DNA of 64,000 nt, from positions 1 through 64,000 of the forward strand of contig JAEUWI010000023.1 in assembly GCA_016791475.1 (NCBI GenBank), read 5' to 3'. The translations under genes were made by a program, and so were the position numbers. The notes under the pieces were generated by a model. It did no database searches and was not told the DNA's origin. It saw only the letters and a program-made list of their open reading frames with translations. Positions 1-9,117 of the stretch are shown one piece after another (within the stretch, counting starts at the first letter, position 1; the number at the start of each line of letters is the position of its first letter). The stretch comes from Candidatus Hydrogenedentota bacterium (lineage in GTDB: Bacteria > Hydrogenedentota > Hydrogenedentia > Hydrogenedentales > JAEUWI01).

Positions 1-853
1 CTCGCTTCGCTCGCGCCCACCACGGCGGGTCTTCGACCTGGGCTACGATATGCCGCTCCTTCGGAGCTAATACGGCGAAAGTACGTACTGTCAACGGCGG
101 TTAGTCTCCCCCATTATCGTCACAAAGATTGACGGTGGAACGACGGAGCCTGATGAATTCTCACCGGCAAAGCCGGTGGATTAGCTTGGATTTAGACTTG
201 CCAAGCTTTGTTCCGATCTGATGCCTCGTAGATTGCTTTTCGCTTGCCAATATAACGCCGAGAGCGATTTCAAAATCGCACAGGAACTCGAAGTTGGCAA
301 CTTAAATTCGATCAAAGCCCAAAGCGTCTTGACCGAAGATAGAATGTGAACAGTCGGTCATTGTTGGAGCGCACAGGGTGTTACGCAATCTTGCTCAAGC
401 AACTTCGTTTTCGTGAGATTCCGTACTTCCCTGCGTCATTGCCTTGCGTTCTTCGCAGGTAGTTTCGAGCAATCTATCCTCCATTCCCACACGCCCCGCA
501 CTTAAGAACGGGAACTCGCGGAAAGAGCCTATTTACCACGAAGGCACTTAGAACTCGAAGAGAAACGAGGTTGTGGCGTTGCAGGATTTCGGCGGTCGTT
601 CAGTCGCGCTCGCCATCCACCCTTCCTGTTGGATCGCACGCAATGGCGCGAAGGGGCAAAGATGATTGGGGAGATGAGCTCGATTTGCTCTTGCCCGGAC
701 CGCGGGGATAATTGCAACTCAGAACGCATGCTTCCCTCTTTCTTGCTCGTGCTCCTGATGGCCTTCGTGGTGAAAGATCGGGCTGCCGCCGGAGGCTGCT
801 CAAGACAGGCTCGCGGCCGGCGCAATTGCACGTTGTTCGAAGCGGTATCTCCG
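1..853. other. Intergenic region with REP-like hairpins, no gene
   Basis: I see no convincing coding region here; the open frames in 529-1014 and 629-1870 are antisense or out-of-frame shadows of the gene ending at 854. There are small hairpins at 55-67 (GCTCC-TTC-GGAGC) and 162-178 (CACCGGC-AAA-GCCGGTG). Around 532-550 the text resembles the ACCACGGAGGCACGG-type repeat arms seen at 46.3 kb. The first 550 bases look less GC-rich than the genes. It may be debris of repeats or of a mobile element. Confidence 0.45.
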
Positions 854-2188
854 TTACCGCATTTCCAGCGCGCTGGCCTCGATCTCGTAGGCCACGGGCA
901 CGAGGCCCTGCTCCACGACGATATAGTAGCGCCCGGGCTTATCGAAGACCTGTGTCCGCATGCCGAGAAAATCCGGATCGGCGATGCGGGTGAAGGGCTT
1001 CCCGGATTCCGCATCGTAAAGGGTCACCGCGAAGCCTTCCTCCGAGCCCGGACCAACGAGACGGCACTCGATCTGCCAGATTCCGGGACCTGCGATGAAC
1101 TCGGGCAGTTGGGTCGCCGCCAAACCCTGCCACGCGTTGATCGTCAGTGCCCGCAGTTGCGGCACGTAGCCCGTCTCGGTCGCCTCGGCGAGGGCCGCAG
1201 CGCGCGTCTGCCGGTTGCCGAAGCGTCGCTGTTCGTCGTTGCTCTTGGCCACGGCGGCCTTGGCCGCGCGCTCCTGCCGGCTCATGGCCCGCTCGACGGA
1301 ATTCAATTGATTGCCGTAGGCGGAAGCCTGGCGGGCATAGGCCTGCTCCGCCGCGCCAATCCTGTTCCGCGTCCGAGAGCGCTCGGCCATGGCCGCATCG
1401 TAGAGGGACGCATCTTCGGTGTACCACCAGATCGGCACAGTGCGCAGCCCCTCGCATTCGTCATGATAGTAGGCGTAGGTTCGGTAGTAGCCTTTCGAAC
1501 TTTCGTAGGCGTTGAGATAAAAGTCGGAGCTGTCTTCCGCGCGGGCCTGTTCCACGGCCGATGCCCGCGCCTGGGCGGCGGAGTACATTTGCTGCTGTAC
1601 CGCCGAGCGGGTGTCATCGAGCTGCCCCATCCTGGCAAGGGCCCGATCATGGTCGGCCGCGCGACGCGCCGTGCGCTCGGCCAGCGTCTCATACAGGCCG
1701 GCCTGAATATCTTCGCGCAGCGCTTCGGGAAGGGTCTTCCAGTGGGCAAGCTGGGCCTCGAACTCGGCCAGCCCCTTCATCTGCCGCCGGTGCTTGACCA
1801 GATCACCGTCCAATATCGCGGTCTGAGCAGGCTTCGAGGCCTTGATCGAAACCGGGGCTTCGGACGGTGAGCCTGCTGGGGTGGGCTTGTTTTCGGCCCT
1901 GTGGGTGGGCGATTCCGCTCGGGCCACGCCGGGGTTTGAATTGTAGCGTGCGAGCAGGGCCTCTCGATACGCCGTATCCTCGCTGATCTCCACTTCCGAG
2001 ACGCCCGCCCCCTTGTTCACCCGCTCCATTCGCCCTTCTTCCGGGTGATAAACATAGTAAGCGTCTTTGCCCTCGCGGATGTAGACCTCGGTAAAGTGCC
2101 GATCCCCCACGCGAATGGAATCCGCCGGTACAACTGCCGGTGCAAGTACCGCAGCCACAATAAGATAGAACCGTTTGCCCATGCCCAT
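854..2188 (-). CDS. Exported protein of unknown function, 444 aa
   Basis: Predicted exported protein that I do not recognise. The chosen ATG at 2188 has AGGAAAGG a few bases upstream and gives MGMGKRFYLIVAAVLAPAV, a normal signal peptide ending near VVPADS; an ATG ten codons earlier lacks a ribosome site. Residues 60-330 are rich in Ala, Arg, Glu and Gln and probably helical or coiled coil. The last 100 residues are beta-rich (GPGIWQIECRLVG, then PGRYYIVVEQG) and recall small beta-sandwich domains of secreted proteins. It is divergent from the glycosidase at 2653, separated by a 460-bp gap. No enzyme motif is visible; an envelope or surface role is inference. Confidence 0.6.
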   Translation of the reverse strand: MGMGKRFYLIVAAVLAPAVVPADSIRVGDRHFTEVYIREGKDAYYVYHPEEGRMERVNKGAGVSEVEISEDTAYREALLARYNSNPGVARAESPTHRAENKPTPAGSPSEAPVSIKASKPAQTAILDGDLVKHRRQMKGLAEFEAQLAHWKTLPEALREDIQAGLYETLAERTARRAADHDRALARMGQLDDTRSAVQQQMYSAAQARASAVEQARAEDSSDFYLNAYESSKGYYRTYAYYHDECEGLRTVPIWWYTEDASLYDAAMAERSRTRNRIGAAEQAYARQASAYGNQLNSVERAMSRQERAAKAAVAKSNDEQRRFGNRQTRAAALAEATETGYVPQLRALTINAWQGLAATQLPEFIAGPGIWQIECRLVGPGSEEGFAVTLYDAESGKPFTRIADPDFLGMRTQVFDKPGRYYIVVEQGLVPVAYEIEASALEMR

Positions 2189-2652
2189 GCCCTTTCCTAA
2201 TGGTTCCGACCGCGCCACATTTGTCTTGCTTGTTACGACTATGGGACGAAATCACGCGGTGCATATTCAAATTGGCTCCGGTGTATGCTGAACCTCACCA
2301 TGTATACGCTTCCCCATTGCGGTAAACCTTTCACCATCGGGCGATCCGACCACGGGTATGGGCAGGAGCGGGCAAGGCACGACGGGGCCGAGCATTCGCG
2401 ACGAAACAGGCCCAGCATAACCCAGCGCCCATTCTCCTTTGGCCTGCCAACACTTGGCGATACTCTGATATGGGGCGCATCGCCGAGATGGTGCTGCTCT
2501 CCAGCAAGAAAACAACGCGGCGGTTCGCCTCAGGGACCGCAAACCTTGATTCGAGACCACGGTTTTGTTCGCACTATGGCGCCATTGTTCTTGACTCCCC
2601 CAACTTCGATCGGGTGCAATAGGATAGCGCTGTTTCAACCGGGAGATTCCTA
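2189..2652. other. Divergent intergenic region
   Basis: About 460 bases separate two divergent genes. Open frames on both strands (2267-2638 minus, 2285-2653 plus) overlap each other and show no family signature, signal peptide or ribosome site, so I do not call them. Promoters for both neighbours should lie here, but I could not identify a clear -35/-10 pair. Confidence 0.4.
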
Positions 2653-4992
2653 ATGTCTTGTCGCATCATTGCCTTGTTCCTTTCACTCCTCGTCTTATGC
2701 CCATCTCCCGCCGAATCTCCAGCCACGCTTCTGTTCCACGCTTCGTCCGCCGAACCTGCGCTTGCGACACTGGCGAATCGCGCGTTGACCCATAGCCTGC
2801 AGCGCGGGGGCGTGGGGACGCTGGATATTGCTCCGGACCGCGACGCGTACAGCAAGGTGACCTGGGACTTTCGGTTTGCCGGACCACTTTTTCCCGAGTC
2901 GGAAAAGGTATTTGTGGAAATCGAGTTCTTCGATGATAACGCCGGCGTAATCCAGCCGACGTTGCTGACGGACGATGCCTTCAAGGGGACCTACGGCTTG
3001 CCGCTTCGGGCGGTTTCGTTCACGCGATTGAACCAGCAGCGGGTGCGGACGGCGCTGTTTGAGTTCGCGAATCCGAAGCTGCCGGCGGGGACTGTCCACC
3101 CACAATTGAAGATCGCGGGCCTGCAGGGGCTGATTGCGATACGGGCATTTGCGACGGTGGACGAGGCGCGGTGGACGGCACTGGCGGCGGAGGTGCCGCT
3201 GCTGGTGGAGCCGATGCTGACCCTTCAGCGGCCGATGCAGCTTAACTGCACCGTTGGCATTCCCGACACGGGCGATCCGCCTTCGCTGGAGACGGCGCTG
3301 AACAATATCCGCGAGTATGCGCCCCTGGCGCGGCTCATGGGCTTTACCTCGGCGGAGTGCTTCGTGCGCTGGAACCTTATCGAGCCCGCGCCGGGTAAAT
3401 TCGAATTTACCCACTACGACACCATCGTAGACGCGCTTACGGCGCGGGGCCTTAAGTGGTTCCCCAATCTGGTGGTCACGTCCGCCTTTGCTTTGCCCGT
3501 GTGGTATCTGGAGTCGGCGGAAAATGTGGGCTTCAAGTGCCTGGAGCATGGCGACGAGAACGCCGTGCCCTCGATTTGGAATGGGGGCAATCTGCGTCAT
3601 GTGGAGCGGGTGCTGAAGGCCTTTGGCGATCACTATGAGCCCATGGGCGTGTTGGAAGCGGTGCGCCTCGGGCCGAGCGGCAATTTTGGCGAGGCCCAGT
3701 ATCCGGCGGGTGCGGGCGGCGCGCTGGGGGCGCGGGGACAAAAGATGCATGCCCACATCGGCTGGTGGGCCGGGGATGACCTGGCGAGGGCCGATTTTCA
3801 AGCGTGGCTGCGGGAACGCTACCCCACGCTCGAAGCGCTGAACGCGGCGTGGGACGAGGACTTCGCAAGCTTTGACGCCATCGCGCCGCAACTGCCCGAG
3901 ACCTATCGCACGCCTCGCGGCCGCCTGGACATGACGGCGTGGTACACGGATTCGATGACGGAATGGTGCGACCATTGGGCCCATGCGACGCGGGCCGCCT
4001 TACCGAAGACGCTCATCTACGAGTCTTCGGGCGGCTGGGGATTCCGCGAAGCGGGTACGGATTTCACGGGGCAGGCGGAGTCCATGAAGACCATTGGCAA
4101 CGGCGGCATCCGACTGACCAATGAAACCGACAGCTTCGAGCAGAATTTCTACGCCACGCGCCTGGCCGCGACGGCCGCCCGGCTCTACGGCATCGACCTG
4201 GGCTATGAGCCCGCGGGCTACCACAGCGCGCGGGGCGTGGCCGGGCGCTTCTTCAGCACCCTCACCACGAACGGCGACAACATCTACACGCGCCACAATG
4301 TGCTTTTCGAGCCGCCCTACGCGGTGGCGCAGTGGCAGCGCGACTTCCACCTCCTCGATGAACGCGCCGATCCCATCATCGACGTGGCGGTCTACTACCC
4401 CGAGACCATGAACCAGCTCGACGACGGCACCTTCCGCCACCTCTATGCCTGGGGCTTCAACACCCGCGCGGCCGAAGTCCGTCGCCGCATCGACAACGAC
4501 TTCCTCGACGAACGCCTGATCCGCCAGGGCTACCTCGACCGCTACAAGGTCCTTGTCTTCTGCTGGGGCAACGTCATCGAGCCCGACGTGCAGCAAAAAA
4601 TCGACGAATGGATCCGCAAAGGAGGCGTCGCCATCTACCCCACCTATCCCCGCGTGCCCCAGGAAACCACCGAGGGTGATCAGACCGTTTTTCGCGCGTG
4701 GGAGAGCGGCGACACCGGCCAGGGCACCTTCCACCGCTTCCAGGGCGACATGGAACCCATCGCGCTCTATGGCGATTACATCGAAGGCATATTGCGCGGT
4801 CTCGACAACCTCCACCCACTGACGAAGCAGGCCTTGACGGTGGAGCGACCGGAACGGGTCTTCGTCAGCGCGCTGGAGACGGGAAAACTCGTGTTCCTGA
4901 ACTACCGGGAGGACGCGGCGCACGTGAAGCTGGAGGGACGGTTGGATGAGGAAATGGCGCCGTACAGCATTCGGGTGCTGGCGGGGAAGTAG
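2653..4992 (+). CDS. Secreted GH42/GH14-like glycoside hydrolase (clan GH-A)
   Basis: Predicted secreted glycosidase of 779 aa, probably acting on beta-galactosides or related plant or algal sugars in the periplasm or outside the cell. Residues 1-22 form a signal peptide (MSCRIIALFLSLLVLCPSP). An N-terminal beta domain precedes a TIM barrel with FVRWNLIEPAPGKFEF near residue 240 and the likely acid/base segment LGPSGNFGEAQYPAG near 340, close to the beta-amylase/GH42 pattern. The nucleophile may be the Glu in LTNETDSFEQ near 490. The C-terminal third (DVAVYYPETM, then WIRKGGVAIYPTYPRV) looks like the glutamine-amidotransferase-like trimerisation domain of GH42. Family placement is fairly sure; the substrate is unknown. 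Confidence 0.7.
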   Translation: MSCRIIALFLSLLVLCPSPAESPATLLFHASSAEPALATLANRALTHSLQRGGVGTLDIAPDRDAYSKVTWDFRFAGPLFPESEKVFVEIEFFDDNAGVIQPTLLTDDAFKGTYGLPLRAVSFTRLNQQRVRTALFEFANPKLPAGTVHPQLKIAGLQGLIAIRAFATVDEARWTALAAEVPLLVEPMLTLQRPMQLNCTVGIPDTGDPPSLETALNNIREYAPLARLMGFTSAECFVRWNLIEPAPGKFEFTHYDTIVDALTARGLKWFPNLVVTSAFALPVWYLESAENVGFKCLEHGDENAVPSIWNGGNLRHVERVLKAFGDHYEPMGVLEAVRLGPSGNFGEAQYPAGAGGALGARGQKMHAHIGWWAGDDLARADFQAWLRERYPTLEALNAAWDEDFASFDAIAPQLPETYRTPRGRLDMTAWYTDSMTEWCDHWAHATRAALPKTLIYESSGGWGFREAGTDFTGQAESMKTIGNGGIRLTNETDSFEQNFYATRLAATAARLYGIDLGYEPAGYHSARGVAGRFFSTLTTNGDNIYTRHNVLFEPPYAVAQWQRDFHLLDERADPIIDVAVYYPETMNQLDDGTFRHLYAWGFNTRAAEVRRRIDNDFLDERLIRQGYLDRYKVLVFCWGNVIEPDVQQKIDEWIRKGGVAIYPTYPRVPQETTEGDQTVFRAWESGDTGQGTFHRFQGDMEPIALYGDYIEGILRGLDNLHPLTKQALTVERPERVFVSALETGKLVFLNYREDAAHVKLEGRLDEEMAPYSIRVLAGK

Positions 4993-5085
4993 TTCTCACT
5001 GGGCAGCAACCGCAAAGTTAGTCTTTCAGCATCCGCCTCCACACTGGTACAATAGGGTCTCGGATCGTTCAAGGAGTCCAATCCC

Positions 5086-5337
5086 ATGACAACACTTACA
5101 GTGGAGCTTCCCGATGGCGTCCTCTCCGCATTGCGGCTTTCTCCTTCGGAGTTTTCGGGTGAGTTGCGCCTCGCCGCAGCTATGACCTGGTACGAAGCTG
5201 GCAAAGTATCTCAAGAGGTCGCCGCCGAGATTGCGGGACTTTGCAGGACTGATTTCCTGTTGGCTTTGGCCCGCATGGGACAGAATTCCTTTCGAGTAGA
5301 CTTGAACGATCTGGACCGAGAACTGGCACGTGGCTAG
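5086..5337 (+). CDS. UPF0175 family antitoxin-like protein
   Basis: Small 83-aa protein resembling the UPF0175 family, which supplies the antitoxin half of many PIN-toxin pairs. After a beta strand (TLTVELPDGVLSAL) comes the family's helix-turn-helix-like stretch, LRLAAAMTWYEAGKVSQEVA followed by EIAGLCRTDFLLALAR. It overlaps the PIN-domain gene by 8 bases, the usual antitoxin-first order with translational coupling. It is expected to bind and neutralise the toxin and probably to repress the shared promoter. A TACAAT box at 5048-5053 is a possible -10 element, with no clear -35 partner. Confidence 0.75.
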   Translation: MTTLTVELPDGVLSALRLSPSEFSGELRLAAAMTWYEAGKVSQEVAAEIAGLCRTDFLLALARMGQNSFRVDLNDLDRELARG

Positions 5338-5815
5338 CACGGTGATCGTGAATGCCTCCCCGCTCATCTTCCTGAGCCGGGGGCATCACTTGGATCTGCT
5401 TCAGCATTTTGCGGATCGTGTCGTCGTACCTCAGCCGGTAGCGAACGAGGTATTTCGCAAGGGGCCAGTTGACACCTCCGCAGCCGCACTTGCCAATACT
5501 CCCTGGCTCGAAATCATCACACCGCCACCCATTCCAGCCGCAATTCTCGAATGGGGATTGGGGTCTGGGGAATCTTCCGTTCTCTCGGTCGCCTATCTTC
5601 ATGATGAAGCAGAAGTCATCATCGATGATCTGGCGGCAAGGCGTTGTGCGGATGCACTGAGCATTCCCGTGCGTGGCACTCTAGGGATTGTGCTTGCAGC
5701 CCGCCAGCGGGGTATCGTCCCATCCGCACGAGCAGTAATGGAGGACCTCATCCAAGGCGGAATGTACCTCTCGCGAGACGTGCTCAACGCAGCGTTAAGT
5801 CGCGTAGGAGAGTAA
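5330..5815 (+). CDS. PIN-domain toxin, DUF3368 family (VapC-like)
   Basis: Predicted toxin ribonuclease of 161 aa. PIN-domain acidic residues are visible: Asn/Ala in VIVNASPLIFLSR at the start (the N-D variant typical of DUF3368), Glu in PVANEVFRKG, Glu in LGSGESSVLSVAY and Asp pairs in VIIDDLAARRCA. The GTG start at 5330 lies inside the upstream antitoxin gene, giving an 8-base overlap. Related proteins cleave tRNA or rRNA when freed from the antitoxin. The module looks intact. The gene converges with the small minus-strand cluster at 5873-6550; a short inverted repeat ACGACT/AGTCGT lies between them. Confidence 0.8.
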   Translation: MASTVIVNASPLIFLSRGHHLDLLQHFADRVVVPQPVANEVFRKGPVDTSAAALANTPWLEIITPPPIPAAILEWGLGSGESSVLSVAYLHDEAEVIIDDLAARRCADALSIPVRGTLGIVLAARQRGIVPSARAVMEDLIQGGMYLSRDVLNAALSRVGE

Positions 5816-5872
5816 AGGAATGACGATCAAACGACTGGACCAACTAGTCGTCAACAGCGGATGCTGGATCGC

Positions 5873-5965
5873 TTATACTTCGGAGTTGCCTCGAAAATAC
5901 TGCGGGTTGTTATCGTTGAAATACATGCGGATGACAATACCGTAGAAACGGGATATCTCAGGCAT
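5873..5965 (-). pseudogene. Truncated DUF4160 gene (30 aa)
   Basis: The minus strand from 5965 reads MPEISRFYGIVIRMYFND, which matches the start of DUF4160 proteins, then NNPQYFRGNSEV and a stop at 5873. Intact family members run to about 80 aa and continue through an HFH-type motif; here that motif is YFR and the remaining two thirds are absent. The ATG overlaps the end of the DUF2442 gene by 8 bases, the usual DUF2442-DUF4160 arrangement. I read it as the 5' remnant of a decayed partner gene. A functional micro-protein is possible but less likely. Confidence 0.65.
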
Positions 5966-6242
5966 GCGCGCCCGTCCGGTCGAGCGCGGGAAACAGATCT
6001 TCCGGCTGCTTCCCGGTCGCTTCCAAATAGAGGGCATCTGGGCAGAGGTCGATCTCCTCGCCCCAGGCAAGCTCCCCATAGGGGCCGATCTGTACCGAAC
6101 GAAACACATCCATGTCGTTCCACGCTGCGAAGACACCTTTTCCCGCAAGATGGGCGAGATCGACGACACCTTGCTCACCGGTATCGAAGGTCAACGCGAG
6201 CTTGTAGTCATCAAGCACGTCGAGCGCAGCTACCTGTCTCAT
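5958..6242 (-). CDS. DUF2442 domain protein
   Basis: 94-aa protein with the DUF2442 pattern: ALDVLDDYKLALTFDTGEQG at the start, VVDLAHLAGKGVFAAW in the middle and IGPYGELAWGEEIDLCPDAL toward the end. The family commonly pairs with DUF4160 in what are thought to be toxin-antitoxin-like modules. Here its ATG overlaps the stop of the upstream ParD-like gene (ATGA, 6239-6242), while its own downstream DUF4160 partner survives only as a 30-residue stub. Three genes in a row therefore share translational coupling. The biochemical role of DUF2442 is not established. Confidence 0.75.
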   Translation of the reverse strand: MRQVAALDVLDDYKLALTFDTGEQGVVDLAHLAGKGVFAAWNDMDVFRSVQIGPYGELAWGEEIDLCPDALYLEATGKQPEDLFPALDRTGAHA

Positions 6243-6550
6243 TGAATGAACGCGACATTTTTCAAAGCAGCCAGCCTCTCCAAGCCGCGACGTATCACCC
6301 GTTGGCCAAGCGCATCAATATCTTCTCGGCTATTTAATTCGATATACCGCCCGGCCTCAATATCATCGAAGCCCCGCTGCAACTCGGCCCGCAACACGTC
6401 CAGTTCCGCCTCTTCGTCGTCCTGCCTGGCCACAAGAAGGCGCAAAGCTTCGTCCACGACGTGACTTGCATCGCCGTAACTGCCGTTCGCCACCATCTGG
6501 CGGATGACTTCGGCTTGTTCGTCGGTGAGATGTAGGGTTTCGGTTGCCAT
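6239..6550 (-). CDS. ParD-like antitoxin
   Basis: 103-aa protein of the ParD/CopG ribbon-helix-helix type. The start at 6550 gives MATETLHLTDEQAEVIRQMV, then the typical NGSYGDASHVVDEALRLLV; an upstream in-frame Met adds a non-conserved 34-residue leader and is rejected. The C-terminal half (ELQRGFDDIEAGRYIE) matches the toxin-wrapping region of ParD. No ParE toxin follows; instead the gene overlaps a DUF2442 gene by 4 bases. It may have lost ParE or been co-opted as the regulator of the DUF2442/DUF4160 module. It probably binds the promoter just upstream of itself. Confidence 0.75.
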   Translation of the reverse strand: MATETLHLTDEQAEVIRQMVANGSYGDASHVVDEALRLLVARQDDEEAELDVLRAELQRGFDDIEAGRYIELNSREDIDALGQRVIRRGLERLAALKNVAFIQ

Positions 6551-6613
6551 GAATTGAGTATCGCATGAGTGGGTATTGTTGTCAATATCACGAATTGCCC
6601 GTAAAAAGTAAAA

Positions 6614-6646
6614 TCGGGCATGGCGCCCTAACCGCGCCATGCCCGA
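6614..6646 (-). terminator. Rho-independent terminator of the prepilin gene
   Basis: A perfect 13-bp stem (TCGGGCATGGCGC at 6614-6626 pairing with 6634-6646) closes a 7-base loop. Read on the minus strand it is followed by TTTTACTTTTTAC, a U-rich tract. It lies downstream of the prepilin-like gene that ends at 6757 and upstream of the ParD-like gene. Confidence 0.8.
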
Positions 6647-6661
6647 CGGCATAGAGACTTT

Positions 6662-6690
6662 CCGCCTGACGCACGGTGTGCGTCAGGCGG
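6662..6690 (-). promoter_or_regulatory. Second perfect hairpin after the prepilin gene
   Basis: A second perfect 13-bp stem (CCGCCTGACGCAC, loop GGT, GTGCGTCAGGCGG) stands between the prepilin stop and the terminator. It lacks a U-tract of its own, so it may protect the 3' end of an abundant mRNA rather than terminate. Confidence 0.55.
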
Positions 6691-6756
6691 CATGATTTGG
6701 GTACTACCTGCTTCAAATGACGGTCGGTTTTTCGATCCGCCGGTCTTCCGTGTGGC

Positions 6757-7776
6757 TTAGAACTGGCCGTTGTCGGTCTGGGTGTCCACAGCGACCTTGC
6801 TGCAGAACCAGGTGCGCTGCGACAGGGGCGCGGGGTACTTGACGAATTCGACGTGGCCGTCCATGTAGAGGGCGTTCACGCCGCCGGGGGCGTGGTTGAA
6901 GTTCGGAGCCAGGCTGCCGGAGGTCTGGGAGAAGAGGCCGTCGATGCGGTTGGCGTCGTACATTACGACCACGTCGGACTGGGCGTTGGCGGAGGCGCCG
7001 GCGTTGTTGATGTCGGTGATGAGGAAGCGTTCCGCGCCTTCACGCATGAGGGGCACGGTCACGGTGCCGGCGGTGGGCAGGGTCACGGAGACCGTGGCGG
7101 CCTTGTCGGTGCCGAGGTCGCGCACGGCGGCGGCGGGGTTACCGTCCGCGCCGAGCTGGGTGGCGAGGGTATTGTAGTCAACCGTGGTCGTAACCCAGTC
7201 GACCTTGATGATGCGATTGAGGTAGGTGTAGTCCATCGTGCTGGACACGAGGCGCGAGGCGCCGGCGGACGGGACGAAGCGGCGGGTTCCGAAGAAGGGG
7301 GTGTAACCGCCGCAAACGCCGATGGCGGAGCACCAGCTCGCGCTCTGGGGGGCGAGGGGCACCTGAGGGAAGGTGCTGCTGCCGGCGCCCAGCGGGTACA
7401 TGAAGGTGGGCAGTTCGGGGCCGTTGAGACTGGCGGCGCCCATCTGACCGGAGGAGGGGCACTTGCCGATCTGGTAGTCGGAGAGGTACTCGGGATAGAC
7501 CAGCGCGCCGCAGGGGCCGGCGGCCTGGATCCACAGGTTTGCCGTGTCGGTGTAGAATGCGCCCGTGTCGAGTTCGTGGTGGGGGAACACGTTGCCCTTC
7601 GACTCGTTGGCATACATTTTGAACACGAGTCCCCACTGCTTCAGATTGTTCTGGCAGCTTGCGCGTCGGGCGGCCTCGCGGGCGCGTGCGAGGGCGGGGA
7701 GCAGGATGGCGGCGAGAATGCCGATGATCGCGATGACCACCAGCAGTTCGATCAGGGTAAAGCCTTTTCTTTTCAT
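6757..7776 (-). CDS. Type II/IV pseudopilin-like protein with H-PGG-DG motif
   Basis: 339-aa prepilin-like protein. The start at 7776 has AGAGGAA upstream and gives [20 protein letters not shown]: a short basic leader, the peptidase cleavage site after Gly and a hydrophobic helix. It continues [24 protein letters not shown], the classic pattern of DUF1559-type proteins of Planctomycetes, Lentisphaerae and relatives. The C-terminal signature [18 protein letters not shown] is the family's H-PGG-DG motif. Such proteins are exported and probably assemble into or decorate fibres or the surface; functions are largely unknown. Two hairpins follow the gene. A related gene lies directly upstream on the same strand. 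Confidence 0.85.
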   Translation of the reverse strand: MKRKGFTLIELLVVIAIIGILAAILLPALARAREAARRASCQNNLKQWGLVFKMYANESKGNVFPHHELDTGAFYTDTANLWIQAAGPCGALVYPEYLSDYQIGKCPSSGQMGAASLNGPELPTFMYPLGAGSSTFPQVPLAPQSASWCSAIGVCGGYTPFFGTRRFVPSAGASRLVSSTMDYTYLNRIIKVDWVTTTVDYNTLATQLGADGNPAAAVRDLGTDKAATVSVTLPTAGTVTVPLMREGAERFLITDINNAGASANAQSDVVVMYDANRIDGLFSQTSGSLAPNFNHAPGGVNALYMDGHVEFVKYPAPLSQRTWFCSKVAVDTQTDNGQF

Positions 7777-8088
7777 GACAGTTCCTCTGTTAGAGTCCAG
7801 TTTTGAATGACACCATGAAGCGGCCGAGTTCCGGTGCATTGTTCCCCGCAGTCGCTGGCCACCCCGTTTTCGGGGGCACGTGTTCCTCCTTTCTTTGAGC
7901 GGTGGGAACCTGCGCCCGGCGCGAACTTCAGCCTCTTTGCATCAGGGTAGCAGTGGCGGGCGCGTCTGACTACGGGGAGATGCCTGATTTTCCTGTGGGT
8001 AAGTTACCCACAGGAATAACGCGCCATAGCCACATGCAGGGGGGCGCAGCACGCCCGGGCACATTCGCCGGGAGGGGACGGTGCGGTG
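7777..8088. other. Intergenic region between two prepilin genes
   Basis: About 310 bases without a gene. It holds a near-perfect hairpin at 7990-8016 (TTCCTGTGGGTA, loop AGT, TACCCACAGGAA), without a U-tract on either strand. The 5' untranslated region and promoter of the downstream prepilin gene must lie here, which argues that the two prepilin genes are separate transcription units. Confidence 0.5.
7990..8016. terminator. 12-bp perfect hairpin between prepilin genes
   Basis: The stem TTCCTGTGGGTA/TACCCACAGGAA is perfect with a 3-base loop. It lies 72 bases beyond the stop of the 8089-9117 gene. On the minus strand the following bases are AAAATCAGG, not U-rich, so termination would be atypical. 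A structured 5' leader for the next gene is an alternative. Confidence 0.4.
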
Positions 8089-9117
8089 CTACCAGGCCCA
8101 GCCCGGGCTCTTGGGGATGGAGCGTCGGTCGACCGAGATGGTGGCGAGTGGCCAGGTGTCCTGGGTCATGGGGGCGGGATATTTGACGAACTGGACGTGC
8201 CCGTCCATGTAGAGGATGTTTGCGCCGCCGGGAACGTGGTTGTACATGGTGATGGGGTCCTGGCTGGCCCATTCTCCGTCCTGCTTTGTGGTGTCCCACA
8301 CGACAGGAATGACGGACTGGGCCTGTGCCGAGGCCCCCGGATTGTTGATGTCGGTGATGAGCATGCGCTCTATGCCCTCACGGATAAACAGTGATTCAAC
8401 CTGGCCAAAGGAAAGCGCGACCCGAATAGAATCGGCCTGATCGTCACCGAGATTCAGAATGCCCCCCATGGGCTTGCTGGTGGAATCGGACACAAGCGCC
8501 CGGGCCATCAGGGCGTTGTCCTGGATGTTGGTTATCCAATCGGCCTTGACCAGCCGGTTCAGGTAACCGTAGTCGAAACTGCAGAAGACACGCCGCGTCG
8601 TATCGGCGGGGCCCCGCATATACCGCCGCGTGCCGAAGAATGGGGTTTCGGTGACGCCCCCCCAGGTGGCGCAGTCCTCGACACTCAGGGGCACAAAGTG
8701 TCCGGCGGAGGTGAAATTGCCGAGGGGCGCGAAGAAGGATGCCTCGAAAGGCCCGCAGCCCGGCGACCAGCAGGTGGGATGATCGGCGACCGAGGTGGGG
8801 CAAATACCGATCTCGGGATCGGACATGTAGTCCGCAAACACTTCGATACCCGCGGGTCCGGAAACCTTGGGCCAGGCGGGGGACAGGGGCGCGATGGGGG
8901 CGCCTTCATCCGGCTGGTGATTGGGGAATCGCCCCCGCTCCGACTCGCTGGCGTACATTTTGAAGACGATGCCCCACTGGCGCAGATTATTGGCGCAGGT
9001 GGCCCTGCGGGCCGATTCCCGGACCCGCGCGAGGGTGGGCAGAAGGATAGCGGCGAGAATGCCCATAATCGCGATGGTAATCAACAGTTCGACGAGACTG
9101 AAACCGCGTGCTCTCAT
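8089..9117 (-). CDS. Type II/IV pseudopilin-like protein, second copy
   Basis: 342-aa paralogue of the gene at 6757-7776. From 9117 it reads MRARGFSLVELLITIAIMGI, a prepilin leader with cleavage after Gly and the +5 Glu, then LLPTLARVRESARRATCANN. The C-terminal signature NHVPGGANILYMDGHVQF matches its neighbour. Shared internal blocks ([29 protein letters not shown]) show tandem duplication with strong divergence elsewhere. The start is chosen because GAGGGTGGAAA lies just upstream of the ATG and because prepilin leaders are short. It probably uses the same type II secretion-like assembly machinery, which is not in this window. Confidence 0.85.
   Translation of the reverse strand: MRARGFSLVELLITIAIMGILAAILLPTLARVRESARRATCANNLRQWGIVFKMYASESERGRFPNHQPDEGAPIAPLSPAWPKVSGPAGIEVFADYMSDPEIGICPTSVADHPTCWSPGCGPFEASFFAPLGNFTSAGHFVPLSVEDCATWGGVTETPFFGTRRYMRGPADTTRRVFCSFDYGYLNRLVKADWITNIQDNALMARALVSDSTSKPMGGILNLGDDQADSIRVALSFGQVESLFIREGIERMLITDINNPGASAQAQSVIPVVWDTTKQDGEWASQDPITMYNHVPGGANILYMDGHVQFVKYPAPMTQDTWPLATISVDRRSIPKSPGWAW

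Noticed and set aside
2285-2653. Small gene upstream of the glycosidase
   Set aside because: No ribosome site, no signature, and an equally long open frame on the other strand.
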